64,000 nt of DNA from Sporosarcina sp. FSL K6-2383 (GTDB taxonomy: Bacteria > Bacillota > Bacilli > Bacillales_A > Planococcaceae), in assembly GCF_038618305.1 (NCBI RefSeq), contig NZ_CP152017.1, positions 3,075,001-3,139,000 of the forward strand, written 5' to 3'. A program made the position numbers and the translations under genes. Under the pieces are notes generated by a model, which saw only the letters and a list, made by a program, of their open reading frames with translations, was not told the origin of the DNA and did no database searches. Shown one piece after another: positions 1 through 8,036 of the stretch. How positions within the stretch are numbered: the first letter of the stretch is position 1; each line of letters begins with the position of its first letter.

Positions 1-144
1 CATCAGTAAGACAGAGAAAAACATTCGATAAAAAGCAATCACTCCTGCATCAGCTGTTGCGAGTTTGACGAAGATGGCAGAAAGGGCTACGGATATTACA
101 CCAATAATGATTGGGATATAAGGATGAATTGCGGGTTTTTCCAT
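1..144 (-). CDS. EamA/DMT-family transporter, N-terminal fragment (runs off left edge)
   Basis: The frame starts with an ATG at 142-144 on the minus strand and stays open for 48 codons to the window edge. The peptide begins MEKPAIHPYIPIIIGVIS, followed by a hydrophobic stretch ending in AIFVKLATADAG and a second hydrophobic segment after IAFYRMFF. TM1, an 'A(D)AGVIAFYR' turn and TM2 are typical of EamA/RhaT drug-metabolite exporters, which normally have ten membrane helices. The substrate cannot be read from this fragment. It is divergent from the mgtC-like gene. The assignment rests on motif resemblance only. Confidence 0.6.
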   Translation of the reverse strand, partial: MEKPAIHPYIPIIIGVISVALSAIFVKLATADAGVIAFYRMFFSVLLM

Positions 145-275
145 TTTAGAACACATCTCTTTCAAAAGGAATGATATATATAGGTTATATTTTTAGTGTT
201 TATGGCAATAAGAATAGTAGTTAGTATAACATGGTTGAATAGAAAGAACATTATGATGTTTGGGGAGGAAGGTTA

Positions 276-998
276 ATGGAATGGATTGCGAATGAAGCGA
301 TGTATCCCGAAGTATTGATTAAAATCCTTCTTGCACTCGCATTAAGTTTAGTCATCGGTGTAGAAAGGGAAATAAAGAAGAAGCCTATTGGTTTGAAGAC
401 GAGTGCAGTTATCGCAACTTTTAGCTGTCTTCTAACAGTTGTTTCTATCGAAGCCGCTTATCTAGTGCCTGCACGCAATGATATTAACGTGACGATGGAC
501 CCTCTTCGTCTTGCTGCACAAATCGTAAGTGGGATTGGTTTCCTTGGAGCCGGTGCTATATTACGTAGGGATAACGATAATATTACCGGGCTAACTACAG
601 CTGCAATGATTTGGGGCGCTGCGAGTATTGGGATTGCAGTCGGCGCTGGTTTTTATATTGAAGCCGCATTTACAGTCCTAAGTGTGATGTTTGTTATTGA
701 AGTAATTGCACCTGCTCTTGGCAAATTCGGACCTAAAAGACTTAGAACGAAGGAGGCTGCATTCATTTTTGTTTTATCGGACAAATCAAAGATTGACGAT
801 CTCATTGCCTATTTGAAATCAGAAGGCATGATGATTGAAAATTTACGGATTCGACAAGTCACGACCAGTAGCAAACAGTTGCATCATGAACTTGATTTTC
901 GACTTTCTGCACTGCCCAAAAAAACGACAACAAAATTGTATATCGAACTCACTACACTTTCTTATATCGAATCGGTTGAAATAGAAATCTTTCCATAA
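276..998 (+). CDS. MgtC/SapB family membrane protein
   Basis: This 240-residue protein has about five hydrophobic segments in its first 150 residues, then a soluble C-terminal domain. The family signatures are visible: a first helix followed by GVEREIKKKPIGLKTSAVI, and the block IVSGIGFLGAGAILR about 90 residues in, then TGLTTAAMIWGAASIG. MgtC/SapB proteins are inner-membrane proteins linked to Mg2+ limitation and modulation of the F-type ATPase in Salmonella; most Bacillales members are uncharacterised. The roughly 85-residue tail is ACT-like in length and position. The start is supported by GGGGAGGAAGG seven bases upstream. The next gene, a cation diffusion facilitator, begins 12 bases after the stop, so the two are probably one transcript. 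No Mg2+ riboswitch is recognisable in the short leader. Confidence 0.85.
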   Translation: MEWIANEAMYPEVLIKILLALALSLVIGVEREIKKKPIGLKTSAVIATFSCLLTVVSIEAAYLVPARNDINVTMDPLRLAAQIVSGIGFLGAGAILRRDNDNITGLTTAAMIWGAASIGIAVGAGFYIEAAFTVLSVMFVIEVIAPALGKFGPKRLRTKEAAFIFVLSDKSKIDDLIAYLKSEGMMIENLRIRQVTTSSKQLHHELDFRLSALPKKTTTKLYIELTTLSYIESVEIEIFP

Positions 999-1010
999 TG
1001 GAGGAATATC

Positions 1011-2015
1011 ATGAAAGAAATACTGACACTTATAAAAGAAGGTAACAAACCTTCCTTACTTGCGGCTATCGTCAATACCGTCATCGCCATTCTGAAAGCT
1101 ATTGCATTCTTGCTAACTGGCAACATTGCAATGTTTGCAGAAATGTTACATTCGCTCGGCGATGCGGCCAACCAATTTTTTGTCTACATCGGGTCGGCTT
1201 TATCAAAAAAAGCACCCACACCTAAATTTCCGAACGGATTTGGTCGAGTTGTCAACTTAGTTTGTCTTGGCGCTGTCATCGTTGTTGCCATTATGTCATA
1301 CGAAGCGATTATCGGCGGATGGCATCATATTTTAAATCCAGTTGAATCGGGCGGATTTGTACTCAATCTTTCTGTTCTCGGAATTGCAATCGCTCTTGAA
1401 TTTTTTGTTTTATACAAGGCTGGAAAGGAAGTTCTTCATGAGGCCGGGATTCAAAATGGTGGACTCGCCGCACCTATTACGGTAAGTTTCAGGCATCTCA
1501 ATCGTGCTAAACCAGCGACAAAACTTGTATTCATGGAAGACTTAGTTGCAACAATGGGCGGGATCCTCGCATTTGTCGCTGTGCTATTGGCCCATTTTCT
1601 CGGATTACTTGTCGCCGAAGGAATCGCTTCTATCCTTATCGGACTCATGATGTTTTACGTGGTCGGCAAAGTATTTTTGGAAAACGCAAAGGGGGCAATC
1701 GGAGAAACCGACGAAGAAATGCTCAATCACATCGCTCACCTTGTCGCGCAAGACCCCGATGTGAAGGATATTCAACGCGTTGAGGTCTTGAAAGAAGGGG
1801 AATTTCTCCATGTTGAAGTGGTTGCAGAAGTTGACTCTTCCCACACTGTCGCATATGTCGATGATGTACGTGATCGATTGTTAGACCTTATCCTCCAGCA
1901 AAAAGGAGTGCGAGAGGTTCTTATTTCTTTTGATGAAGACGATGGCGTATCGACTTGGAAAAAAGCCAATTCATCTGAAACAATTCAACAATTCAGTTCT
2001 AAGCTACCAGAATAA
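1011..2015 (+). CDS. cation diffusion facilitator family transporter
   Basis: A 334-residue CDF (SLC30-type) protein. CDF transporters are dimeric metal/H+ antiporters that export Zn2+, Mn2+, Fe2+ or Co2+ from the cytoplasm. TM2 carries the site-A signature H47-x3-D51 (EMLHSLGDAANQ), and a second acidic pair (MEDLVATMGG, near residue 175) sits in the later membrane helix that completes the site. About 90 C-terminal residues (from GETDEEML to the end) form the usual cytoplasmic ferredoxin-like domain (HLVAQDPDVKDIQRVEVL). The loop between TM4 and TM5 includes the SFRHLNRAKPATK segment seen in the ZnT9/YdfM-like branch. GGAGG lies six bases before the ATG. It is probably co-transcribed with the mgtC-like gene and ends at a strong terminator. 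Metal specificity is not decidable here. Confidence 0.88.
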   Translation: MKEILTLIKEGNKPSLLAAIVNTVIAILKAIAFLLTGNIAMFAEMLHSLGDAANQFFVYIGSALSKKAPTPKFPNGFGRVVNLVCLGAVIVVAIMSYEAIIGGWHHILNPVESGGFVLNLSVLGIAIALEFFVLYKAGKEVLHEAGIQNGGLAAPITVSFRHLNRAKPATKLVFMEDLVATMGGILAFVAVLLAHFLGLLVAEGIASILIGLMMFYVVGKVFLENAKGAIGETDEEMLNHIAHLVAQDPDVKDIQRVEVLKEGEFLHVEVVAEVDSSHTVAYVDDVRDRLLDLILQQKGVREVLISFDEDDGVSTWKKANSSETIQQFSSKLPE

Positions 2016-2018
2016 CAA

Positions 2019-2060
2019 GAAACGCCACGGTCAAGGAGATCCTCAGACGTGGCGTTTTCA
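2019..2060 (+). terminator. intrinsic terminator after the CDF gene
   Basis: AACGCCACG pairs with CGTGGCGTT (9 bp) around a 17-base loop and is followed by TTTTC. It starts four bases after the CDF stop codon and separates it from the convergent alcohol dehydrogenase gene. Confidence 0.85.
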
Positions 2061-2066
2061 TTTCTC

Positions 2067-3230
2067 TTATAACGACGCTTTCAAAATCGTTAACACATCT
2101 TTTTTATCTAAACGTGCAAAATTACCTAACGCACCGTTTACGGTTGCTTTTTCAGCCATGAGATCCAACTTCGAATCATCAATGTTATAATCCCCAAGTG
2201 TTTCTGGCGCCCCAATAGATGTCCAGAATGTTCTCAGGTTATCAATCCCTTCGAGCGCAATTTCCTCCTCAGTCTTACCATCTGGGTTCACACCAAAGAC
2301 ATTGACTGCCAGTTTAACAAATCGTGCTGGGTTGACTTTAACATTATGGCGCATCCAGTGAGGGAATAGTATCGCAAGCCCCCCCGCATGCGGGATATCA
2401 TAGACTGCAGATACCGCATGCTCGATATCATGTGATGCCCAGTCACCGTTATAGCCCATCTGAAGAAAACCGTTCAACCCCCATGTCCCTGCGAATAAAA
2501 TCGTTTCCCGCAGATCATAATCATCCAGGTTTTCAACAAGCTTTGGTCCTGCCTCAATAACTGCACGCAAAACACCTTCACATAGTTCATCTTGAACAGG
2601 TGTATTAGTAGCGTTATTAAAATATTGCTCAAATACATGAGACATCATATCCACAATTCCATAAACCGTGTGATTTCTCGGTACTGAAAGGGTATAAGTT
2701 GGATCTAAAATAGAAAACTTAGGATAACTAAATAAACTACCCCAGCCATACTTTTCCTGCGTTTCCTCATTTGTAATGACCGAGCCTTTATTCATTTCAG
2801 ATCCTGTTGCTGCAAGTGTCAAAATTGTACCGAATGGGAGACCATCTGTGGGAGTAGCTTTTTTTGCAACGAAATCCCAAGGATCCCCGTCGTATTTAGC
2901 CGCAACTGCAATCAGCTTTGTACAATCAATGACCGATCCGCCTCCAACAGCCAAGATAACCTCAATTCCATGTTCCTTACAAATCGCTGCCCCTTTCCGA
3001 GCCGTTGACACACGTGGATTAGGTTCCACTCCCGATAGTTCATGTACTTCCATATCATTATCTTTCAGCATCGCCATAACCTCATCGTACAAACCATTAT
3101 GCTTAATGCTACCACCGCCATATACGACGAGCACCTTTTTTCCATAGTTCGAAAGTTCCGTCGGTAGTTTTTGCAATTGATCTTTTCCAAAAATCAGCTT
3201 TACTGGATTATAAAATTCAAATTTATTCAT
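2067..3230 (-). CDS. yugJ: iron-containing alcohol dehydrogenase (butanol dehydrogenase-like, YugJ type)
   Basis: This 387-residue protein has the group III Fe-dependent alcohol dehydrogenase architecture. An N-terminal Rossmann part holds GGGSIKHNG and [10 protein letters not shown], and an all-helical metal domain follows. The metal ligands are visible as the D and H of [11 protein letters not shown] and the two His of [18 protein letters not shown]. These enzymes reduce aldehydes such as butanal with NAD(P)H in the cytoplasm. The length equals that of B. subtilis YugJ, and the gene has the same neighbours (yuzA-, yugI-like). AAGGAGGAGGAA precedes the ATG. It appears monocistronic. The exact substrate is inference; B. 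subtilis has a close paralogue, YugK. Confidence 0.9.
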   Translation of the reverse strand: MNKFEFYNPVKLIFGKDQLQKLPTELSNYGKKVLVVYGGGSIKHNGLYDEVMAMLKDNDMEVHELSGVEPNPRVSTARKGAAICKEHGIEVILAVGGGSVIDCTKLIAVAAKYDGDPWDFVAKKATPTDGLPFGTILTLAATGSEMNKGSVITNEETQEKYGWGSLFSYPKFSILDPTYTLSVPRNHTVYGIVDMMSHVFEQYFNNATNTPVQDELCEGVLRAVIEAGPKLVENLDDYDLRETILFAGTWGLNGFLQMGYNGDWASHDIEHAVSAVYDIPHAGGLAILFPHWMRHNVKVNPARFVKLAVNVFGVNPDGKTEEEIALEGIDNLRTFWTSIGAPETLGDYNIDDSKLDLMAEKATVNGALGNFARLDKKDVLTILKASL

Positions 3231-3351
3231 AAATACTATTCCTCCTCCTTGGTCTTTTCATTATCCGAAACAAGAGCCTGTTTTGCAAAAATAAAGGAGC
3301 ACGTATGAAAAAAAGACTACTGGGAATAGTAATTTTAGGAGGTGTGAATAG

Positions 3352-3588
3352 ATGGGAGTTGTACAAAAAATAGCATTAGCCATCACAATTATCGGTGCAC
3401 TTAACTGGGGTGTCGCAGGGATTTTCCGGTTCGATGTTGTCGCACAAATGGCCGGTGGCTCTGCCGAACCGCTCGCACGCTTTGTTTACCTAGTCATTGG
3501 TGTTTCGGGACTTATCAATCTTGGAATACTGTTTGATTATCAACGAAGTCGACACGAGGTTCACGTGCCTACACCTAAAGAAATATAA
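3352..3588 (+). CDS. yuzA: DUF378 small membrane protein (YuzA-like)
   Basis: A 78-residue protein with two membrane helices. The first ends in IIGALNWGVAGIFRFD and the second runs FVYLVIGVSGLINLGILF, which is the DUF378 signature. The C-terminal 18 residues are polar. TTAGGAGGTG precedes the ATG at good spacing. It lies between yugJ- and rocG-like genes, matching the place of yuzA near yugI/yugJ in B. subtilis. The molecular function is unknown. Confidence 0.85.
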   Translation: MGVVQKIALAITIIGALNWGVAGIFRFDVVAQMAGGSAEPLARFVYLVIGVSGLINLGILFDYQRSRHEVHVPTPKEI

Positions 3589-3626
3589 AAGGCATCTCCC
3601 GCGAGTAACGGGAGATGCCTTTTTGT
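3589..3626. terminator. bidirectional intrinsic terminator between yuzA and rocG
   Basis: AAAAGGCATCTCCCG and CGGGAGATGCCTTTTT form a stem of about 13 bp around CGAGTAA. There are A and T tracts on both sides, so it can end both convergent genes. Confidence 0.88.
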
Positions 3627-3634
3627 TGGTTCGA

Positions 3635-4879
3635 TTACGCCCAACCACGGAAACGTGATGCTTCCGCTGTTTTACGTACACCAATCATATAAGCTGCAAG
3701 GCGCATATCAATATTACGCGTTTCAGCGACTGTATAAACATTATCAAATGCCTCTACCATTTTTTTCGTCATTTTTTCACGAACTTCTTCTTCAGTCCAG
3801 TAATAACCCATGTTATTTTGAACCCATTCGAAGTAAGAAACTGTTACTCCACCTGCGCTAGCAAGAACATCCGGAACGAGAAGAATACCGCGTTCAGTAA
3901 GGATTCTTGTCCCTTCAGTAGTCGTTGGCCCATTAGCTGCCTCAACAACAATCTTAGCTTTGACATTATGTGCGTTTTTCTCAGTAATTTGGTTTGCAAT
4001 TGCTGCCGGCACAAGAATATCACAATCAAGCTCAAGCAATTCTTGATTCGTAATTGTATTATCGAACAGTGTTGTTACTGTTCCGAAGCTATCACGACGA
4101 TCTAGAAGATAATCGATATCTAGTCCAGCAGGATCATGCAAAGCACCATAAGCATCGGAAATTCCAATTACTTTTGCACCTGCATCATTCAAGAACTTAG
4201 ACAGGAAGCTTCCCGCATTACCAAACCCTTGAATCACGATACGCGCACCTTTCATATCAATTCCACGACGTTTTGCCGCTTCTTCGATAATGATTGTAAC
4301 ACCTTCCGCAGTAGCACGGTCACGTCCTTGTGATCCACCAAGAACAATCGGTTTTCCTGTAATGAAGCCAGGTGAATTGAACTCATCAATTCGACTATAT
4401 TCATCCATCATCCATGCCATAATTTGCGCATTTGTGAAGACGTCTGGAGCTGGAATATCTTTGTTCGGCCCCATTACTTGGCTTAGCGCACGGACATATC
4501 CGCGGCTTAGACGCTCAAGTTCGCCCATCGACATTTCGCGCGGGTCACAGATGATTGCACCTTTACCGCCGCCGTATGGTAGGTCAACGATACCCGCTTT
4601 CAAAGTCATCCACATAGAAAGTGCTTTTACTTCCTCAGCTGTAACTTCTGGGTGGTATCGAACGCCACCTTTTGTTGGTCCTACAGCATCATTATGTTGT
4701 CCACGGTAACCCGTGAAAACTTTTATTTTGCCATCATCCATACGGATTGGAATACGGACCTCAACCATACGAAGTGGTTCTTTTAAAAGTTCGTACATTC
4801 CTTCATCATAGCCTAATTTCTCAAGTGCATCCTTAATGACATCTTGTGTAGACGTAAATAGATTCAGGTTTTCAGTCAT
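3635..4879 (-). CDS. rocG: glutamate dehydrogenase (catabolic, RocG/GudB type)
   Basis: Hexameric cytoplasmic glutamate dehydrogenase that oxidises glutamate to 2-oxoglutarate and ammonia with NAD+. The chosen ATG gives 414 residues (B. subtilis RocG has 424) starting MTENLNLFTSTQ and has AGAGGCG about ten bases upstream; an ATG 48 bases earlier has no ribosome site and adds an atypical basic leader. The substrate domain shows GPTKGGVRYHP and the catalytic lysine region LPYGGGKGAI. The Rossmann domain shows VIQGFGNAGS. It is the last step of the arginine/ornithine route whose earlier enzymes (rocA, rocD) lie upstream on the same strand, separated by a repeat element, so it may have its own promoter. 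RocG and GudB cannot be separated by sequence alone; the symbol follows the context. Confidence 0.9.
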   Translation of the reverse strand: MTENLNLFTSTQDVIKDALEKLGYDEGMYELLKEPLRMVEVRIPIRMDDGKIKVFTGYRGQHNDAVGPTKGGVRYHPEVTAEEVKALSMWMTLKAGIVDLPYGGGKGAIICDPREMSMGELERLSRGYVRALSQVMGPNKDIPAPDVFTNAQIMAWMMDEYSRIDEFNSPGFITGKPIVLGGSQGRDRATAEGVTIIIEEAAKRRGIDMKGARIVIQGFGNAGSFLSKFLNDAGAKVIGISDAYGALHDPAGLDIDYLLDRRDSFGTVTTLFDNTITNQELLELDCDILVPAAIANQITEKNAHNVKAKIVVEAANGPTTTEGTRILTERGILLVPDVLASAGGVTVSYFEWVQNNMGYYWTEEEVREKMTKKMVEAFDNVYTVAETRNIDMRLAAYMIGVRKTAEASRFRGWA

Positions 4880-4961
4880 TTTAATGGTTCGCCTCTTTGA
4901 TTCATAATGTGTTTTCTTCGTATACATTGTAACATATTAGACATAAAGTTTGCAGATATTA

Positions 4962-5023
4962 TTTTAATTTACTTCAGTAAAGCTGAAGTAAATTAAAGCC
5001 TCAGTAGGATATCACTGATTTTA
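4962..5023 (+). repeat. dispersed structured element, copy D (degenerate)
   Basis: A perfect 14-bp inverted repeat, TTAATTTACTTCAG / CTGAAGTAAATTAA (4964-4977 and 4983-4996, loop TAAAG), is followed at 4997 by AGCCTCAGTAGGATATCA, which matches 14 of 18 positions of the conserved core in the copies near 6.3, 37.3 and 43.3 kb. The following GATTTT overlaps the rocD stop codon. There is no U-tract on either side, so it is not a normal terminator. The orientation is opposite to the copy at the 3' end of rocA. Confidence 0.65.
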
Positions 5024-6211
5024 TGCAAAAACTTTTTTGATTCTTTCGAGTGCCCAATCCAATTCTTCCTTTGCAATAACCAGTGGTGGTGCAAAACGGA
5101 TTACTGTGTCATGTGTTTCTTTACAAAGTAGGCCAAGTTCTTTGAGCGCCTCACAGTATGGACGTGCCTCTTCCGTTAGTTCAACACCAATAAATAATCC
5201 GCGTCCTCTTACTTCTTTAATCGACGGATGAGCAATTTTCTTTAGCTCTTCCATGAAATAGTTTCCTAGATCAAGTGAATTCTTAGCTAATTCCTCATCT
5301 TCTAGTACTTCTAAAGAAGCGATAGATACGGCACATGCCATTGGGTTACCACCGAATGTCGATCCGTGCGATCCAGGATTGAAGACGCCAAGAATCTCTT
5401 TGTCTGCTACTACACAAGAAATCGGGAATACGCCGCCCCCCAAAGCTTTACCAAGGATGTACATATCTGGCTCTATGTCTTCCCATTCACAAGCAAACAT
5501 TTTCCCAGTACGGCATAGACCCGCCTGAATTTCGTCTGCAATGAATAAAACATTATGTTGTTTACAAAGTTCGCGTGCAGCTTTCATGAAGCCCGCTGGA
5601 GGAATAATGATTCCCGCTTCCCCTTGAATCGGTTCGATTAAGAATGCCGCTGTGTTCGGAGTGATTGCTGCCTCAAGTGCCGCGATATCACCGTATGGAA
5701 TCAAATCAATGCCCGGAAGCATCGGACCAAATCCACGCTTGTATTCAGCTTCAGAAGAAAGTGATACAGCCGTCATTGTACGACCATGGAAGTTACCGAT
5801 ACAAGCAATGATTTCTGCCTGCCCATCTGCAACTCCTTTGACATCATAAGCCCAACGGCGTGCCGCTTTGACAGCGGTTTCAACAGCTTCCGCACCAGTG
5901 TTCATTGGAAGGGCCATTTCTTTACCGGATAGTTGACAAATTTTTTCATACCATGGACCAAGCTGGTCGTTATGGAAAGCGCGTGATGTGAGTGTTACTT
6001 TATCCGCTTGGTCTTTTAATGCTTGAATAATTTTCGGATGTCGATGGCCTTGGTTAACAGCTGAATAAGCAGATAGCATATCCATATATTTATTACCTTC
6101 TGGATCTTTCACCCAAACCCCTTGTGCTTCTGAAATAACGATTGGTAGCGGATGATAGTTATTCGCCCCAAATTTATCCGTCTGTACAATCACTTTTTCT
6201 GATACTGACAT
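5021..6211 (-). CDS. rocD: ornithine aminotransferase
   Basis: PLP-dependent class III aminotransferase of 396 residues (B. subtilis RocD 401). It transfers the delta-amino group of ornithine to 2-oxoglutarate, giving glutamate-5-semialdehyde and glutamate in the cytoplasm. The cofactor motifs are visible: [12 protein letters not shown] for the phosphate, [14 protein letters not shown], and the Schiff-base lysine in ILGKALGGG at about residue 255, then [27 protein letters not shown] precedes the ATG. It lies downstream of rocA, whose product consumes the semialdehyde. Copies of the dispersed structured element lie at both ends of this gene in mirror orientation. Confusion with the very similar acetylornithine aminotransferase is possible but unlikely in this context. 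Confidence 0.93.
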   Translation of the reverse strand: MSVSEKVIVQTDKFGANNYHPLPIVISEAQGVWVKDPEGNKYMDMLSAYSAVNQGHRHPKIIQALKDQADKVTLTSRAFHNDQLGPWYEKICQLSGKEMALPMNTGAEAVETAVKAARRWAYDVKGVADGQAEIIACIGNFHGRTMTAVSLSSEAEYKRGFGPMLPGIDLIPYGDIAALEAAITPNTAAFLIEPIQGEAGIIIPPAGFMKAARELCKQHNVLFIADEIQAGLCRTGKMFACEWEDIEPDMYILGKALGGGVFPISCVVADKEILGVFNPGSHGSTFGGNPMACAVSIASLEVLEDEELAKNSLDLGNYFMEELKKIAHPSIKEVRGRGLFIGVELTEEARPYCEALKELGLLCKETHDTVIRFAPPLVIAKEELDWALERIKKVFA

Positions 6212-6244
6212 ACATTTTCCTCCCTTTGTTTAGCTATGTAATTG

Positions 6245-6279
6245 CCAGACCTACCGCATGGATAGGTCTGGTTTTTTTA
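6245..6279 (+). terminator. intrinsic-terminator-shaped hairpin pointing against the roc genes
   Basis: Read on the plus strand, CCAGACCTA-CCGCATGGA-TAGGTCTGG is followed by seven T residues. The T-tract is only on the plus strand, so it would stop transcription running opposite to rocA and rocD. It lies in the 137-bp rocA-rocD gap. Confidence 0.7.
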
Positions 6280-6293
6280 TGAAATTAAATCTG

Positions 6294-6354
6294 TGACATC
6301 CGCCGGAGGCTTTTAATTTGAAACGGCAGGTACTTCTGCTGTTTCAAATTAAAA
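6294..6354 (-). repeat. dispersed structured element, copy A
   Basis: On the minus strand a long hairpin has arms of 19 bases (6311-6329 and 6336-6354) with one G-T wobble: TTTTAATTTGAAACAGCAG, a short loop, then CTGCCGTTTCAAATTAAAA. It is followed by the core AAGCCTCCGGCGGATGTCA (6294-6312), identical to copies B and C. The rocA stop codon lies inside the first arm. The later hairpins seen in copies B and C are missing here. Confidence 0.8.
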
Positions 6355-7893
6355 TGTTTCTGATGTTGTTTTACCTTGCATATGAAGTTGCAAGTAATCT
6401 GGTCCGCCCGCTTTTGAGTCTGTACCGGACATGTTGAAGCCACCAAATGGTTGGTAACCAACGATTGCACCTGTGCAATTACGATTGAAATACAGATTTC
6501 CTACATGGAAATCTTCACGTGCTTGTTCGATATGGAAACGGTTATTTGTAATGACCGCACCTGTTAGACCGTAGTCTGTGTTGTTCGCAATTTCAAGCGC
6601 TTCTGTGAAGTTTTTCGCTTTTGTTAAGCCGACAACTGGGCCAAAGATTTCTTCTTGCATCACGCGTGCTTTTGGATCAAGATCCGCAATAACTGTTGGT
6701 GCAACGAAGAATCCTTTTGAATTATCGCCTGTTCCACCCGCGATTACACGTCCTTCTTGTTTACCAATTTCAATGTAGCTCATAACTTTATCGAATGAAG
6801 CTTGGTCGATAACTGGACCAGTAAAGTTTGACTGATCCGCTGGGTCACCGTATGTCAATTCTTTTGTCAATTCCTCAACACGTGCTACAACTTGGTCGTA
6901 GACGTCTTCGTGAATCACTGCACGTGAACAAGCTGAACATTTCTGTCCGCTAAAGCCGAATGCAGATTTAACGATAGATTGTGCTGCAAGCTCAAGATCT
7001 GCTTCGTTATCAACAACAATCGTATCTTTACCGCCCATTTCAGCGATAACACGTTTCAACCAGATTTGGCCTTCATTAACAATTGCTGCACGTTCGTAAA
7101 TGCGTGTTCCAACTTCACGTGAACCCGTGAATGAGATGAAACGCGTTCTTGGGTGATCAACAAGATAGTCACCCACTTCAGCGCCGGATCCTGGAATATA
7201 GTTCACAACTCCAGCAGGCATACCCGCCTCTTCAAGTACTTCGATGAATTTATAAGCAACAACTGGTGTTGTCGATGCCGGTTTCAGAAGAACTGTGTTA
7301 CCTGTTACAAGCGCTGCCACTGCTGTTCCAGCCATGATTGCAAATGCGAAGTTCCAAGGAGAGATGACAACACCTACACCAAGTGGAATGTAGTCAAAAC
7401 GGTTGTACTCGCCTGGACGGCTTTCAACAGGAATACCATCTTTCAATTTAAGCATTTGACGCGCATAGAATTCTAGGAAGTCAATCGCTTCAGCTGTATC
7501 CGCATCCGCTTCATTCCAAGGCTTTCCAGCTTCTTTTGTTAGTAGCGCTGAGAATTCGTGTTTACGACGACGAATGATTGCAGCTGCTTTGAATAGGACA
7601 TCTGCACGGAATTCAGGTTTTACTTTTTTCCAAGTGTTGAATGTTTCATCAGCAACTGACATTGCTTTTTCAGCTAGCTCTCTGCTTGCTTTAGAAACTG
7701 ATCCAATGATTTCTGCTTTATTTGCAGGGTTTGTTGAAACTAATTTTTCTTCCGTCATGATGCGCTCTCCACCAATAATAAGTGGATAGTCTTGACCAAG
7801 ATAGCCTTCAACTGTTTTTAGTCCCTCAAGAAAAGCTTGTTTGTTCTCTTCTACGGTAAAATCTGTGAATGGTTCGTGTTTATATGGAATCAT
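6349..7893 (-). CDS. rocA: L-glutamate gamma-semialdehyde (1-pyrroline-5-carboxylate) dehydrogenase
   Basis: NAD-dependent aldehyde dehydrogenase of 514 residues (B. subtilis RocA 515) that oxidises glutamate-5-semialdehyde to glutamate in arginine, ornithine and proline catabolism. The general base is in VIAEMGGKD (about residue 287) and the catalytic cysteine in [13 protein letters not shown] (about 320). The NAD phosphate region shows FTGSREVG. The C terminus carries the P5CDH-specific [32 protein letters not shown] precedes the ATG. It is first of the minus-strand rocA-rocD series and divergent from the regulator gene. Its stop codon is part of a repeat hairpin, so the 3' end of this mRNA is probably folded. 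Confidence 0.95.
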   Translation of the reverse strand: MIPYKHEPFTDFTVEENKQAFLEGLKTVEGYLGQDYPLIIGGERIMTEEKLVSTNPANKAEIIGSVSKASRELAEKAMSVADETFNTWKKVKPEFRADVLFKAAAIIRRRKHEFSALLTKEAGKPWNEADADTAEAIDFLEFYARQMLKLKDGIPVESRPGEYNRFDYIPLGVGVVISPWNFAFAIMAGTAVAALVTGNTVLLKPASTTPVVAYKFIEVLEEAGMPAGVVNYIPGSGAEVGDYLVDHPRTRFISFTGSREVGTRIYERAAIVNEGQIWLKRVIAEMGGKDTIVVDNEADLELAAQSIVKSAFGFSGQKCSACSRAVIHEDVYDQVVARVEELTKELTYGDPADQSNFTGPVIDQASFDKVMSYIEIGKQEGRVIAGGTGDNSKGFFVAPTVIADLDPKARVMQEEIFGPVVGLTKAKNFTEALEIANNTDYGLTGAVITNNRFHIEQAREDFHVGNLYFNRNCTGAIVGYQPFGGFNMSGTDSKAGGPDYLQLHMQGKTTSETF

Positions 7894-8036
7894 GTTGTTC
7901 CTCCTTTATTGTAGTGAAACGCAAAAATTATTTGCACTTATTAATTGATTACATATATAATAATGCAAAAGATTGTTGCAGATTTCAAGTGTTATTCATT
8001 ATTTGTTCACAAAAAATTTATTGGACGGTGATTATT
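7894..8036. promoter_or_regulatory. divergent rocA/rocR control region with sigma-A-like promoter and palindromic operator
   Basis: On the minus strand TTGAAA (7983-7988) and CATTAT (7960-7965) are 17 bases apart and lie upstream of rocA. The spacer contains TGCAAAAGATTGTTGCA (7964-7980), an inverted repeat TGCAA-N7-TTGCA. A second TTTGCA/TGCAAA pair surrounds it. I could not find a sigma-54 GG-N10-GC element. Promoter and operator are inferred from sequence. Confidence 0.5.

Noticed and set aside
145..275. A Mg2+-sensing riboswitch before the mgtC-like gene
   Set aside because: The gap is short and AT-rich with no M-box-like conserved words.
4964..4996. Perfect inverted repeat after rocD as an intrinsic terminator
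   Set aside because: No U-tract follows on either strand. The neighbouring core sequence shows it to be part of the dispersed element.
7894..8036. A sigma-54 (-24/-12) promoter for rocA, as in B. subtilis roc genes
   Set aside because: TTTGCA occurs, but no GG lies ten bases upstream of its GC in the right phase. A sigma-A-type pair fits better.
7869..8036. The longer start for the RocR-like protein (56 extra residues)
   Set aside because: The extra part is Cys/Tyr-rich, overlaps the rocA promoter and has no ribosome site. The TTG at 8037 has one.
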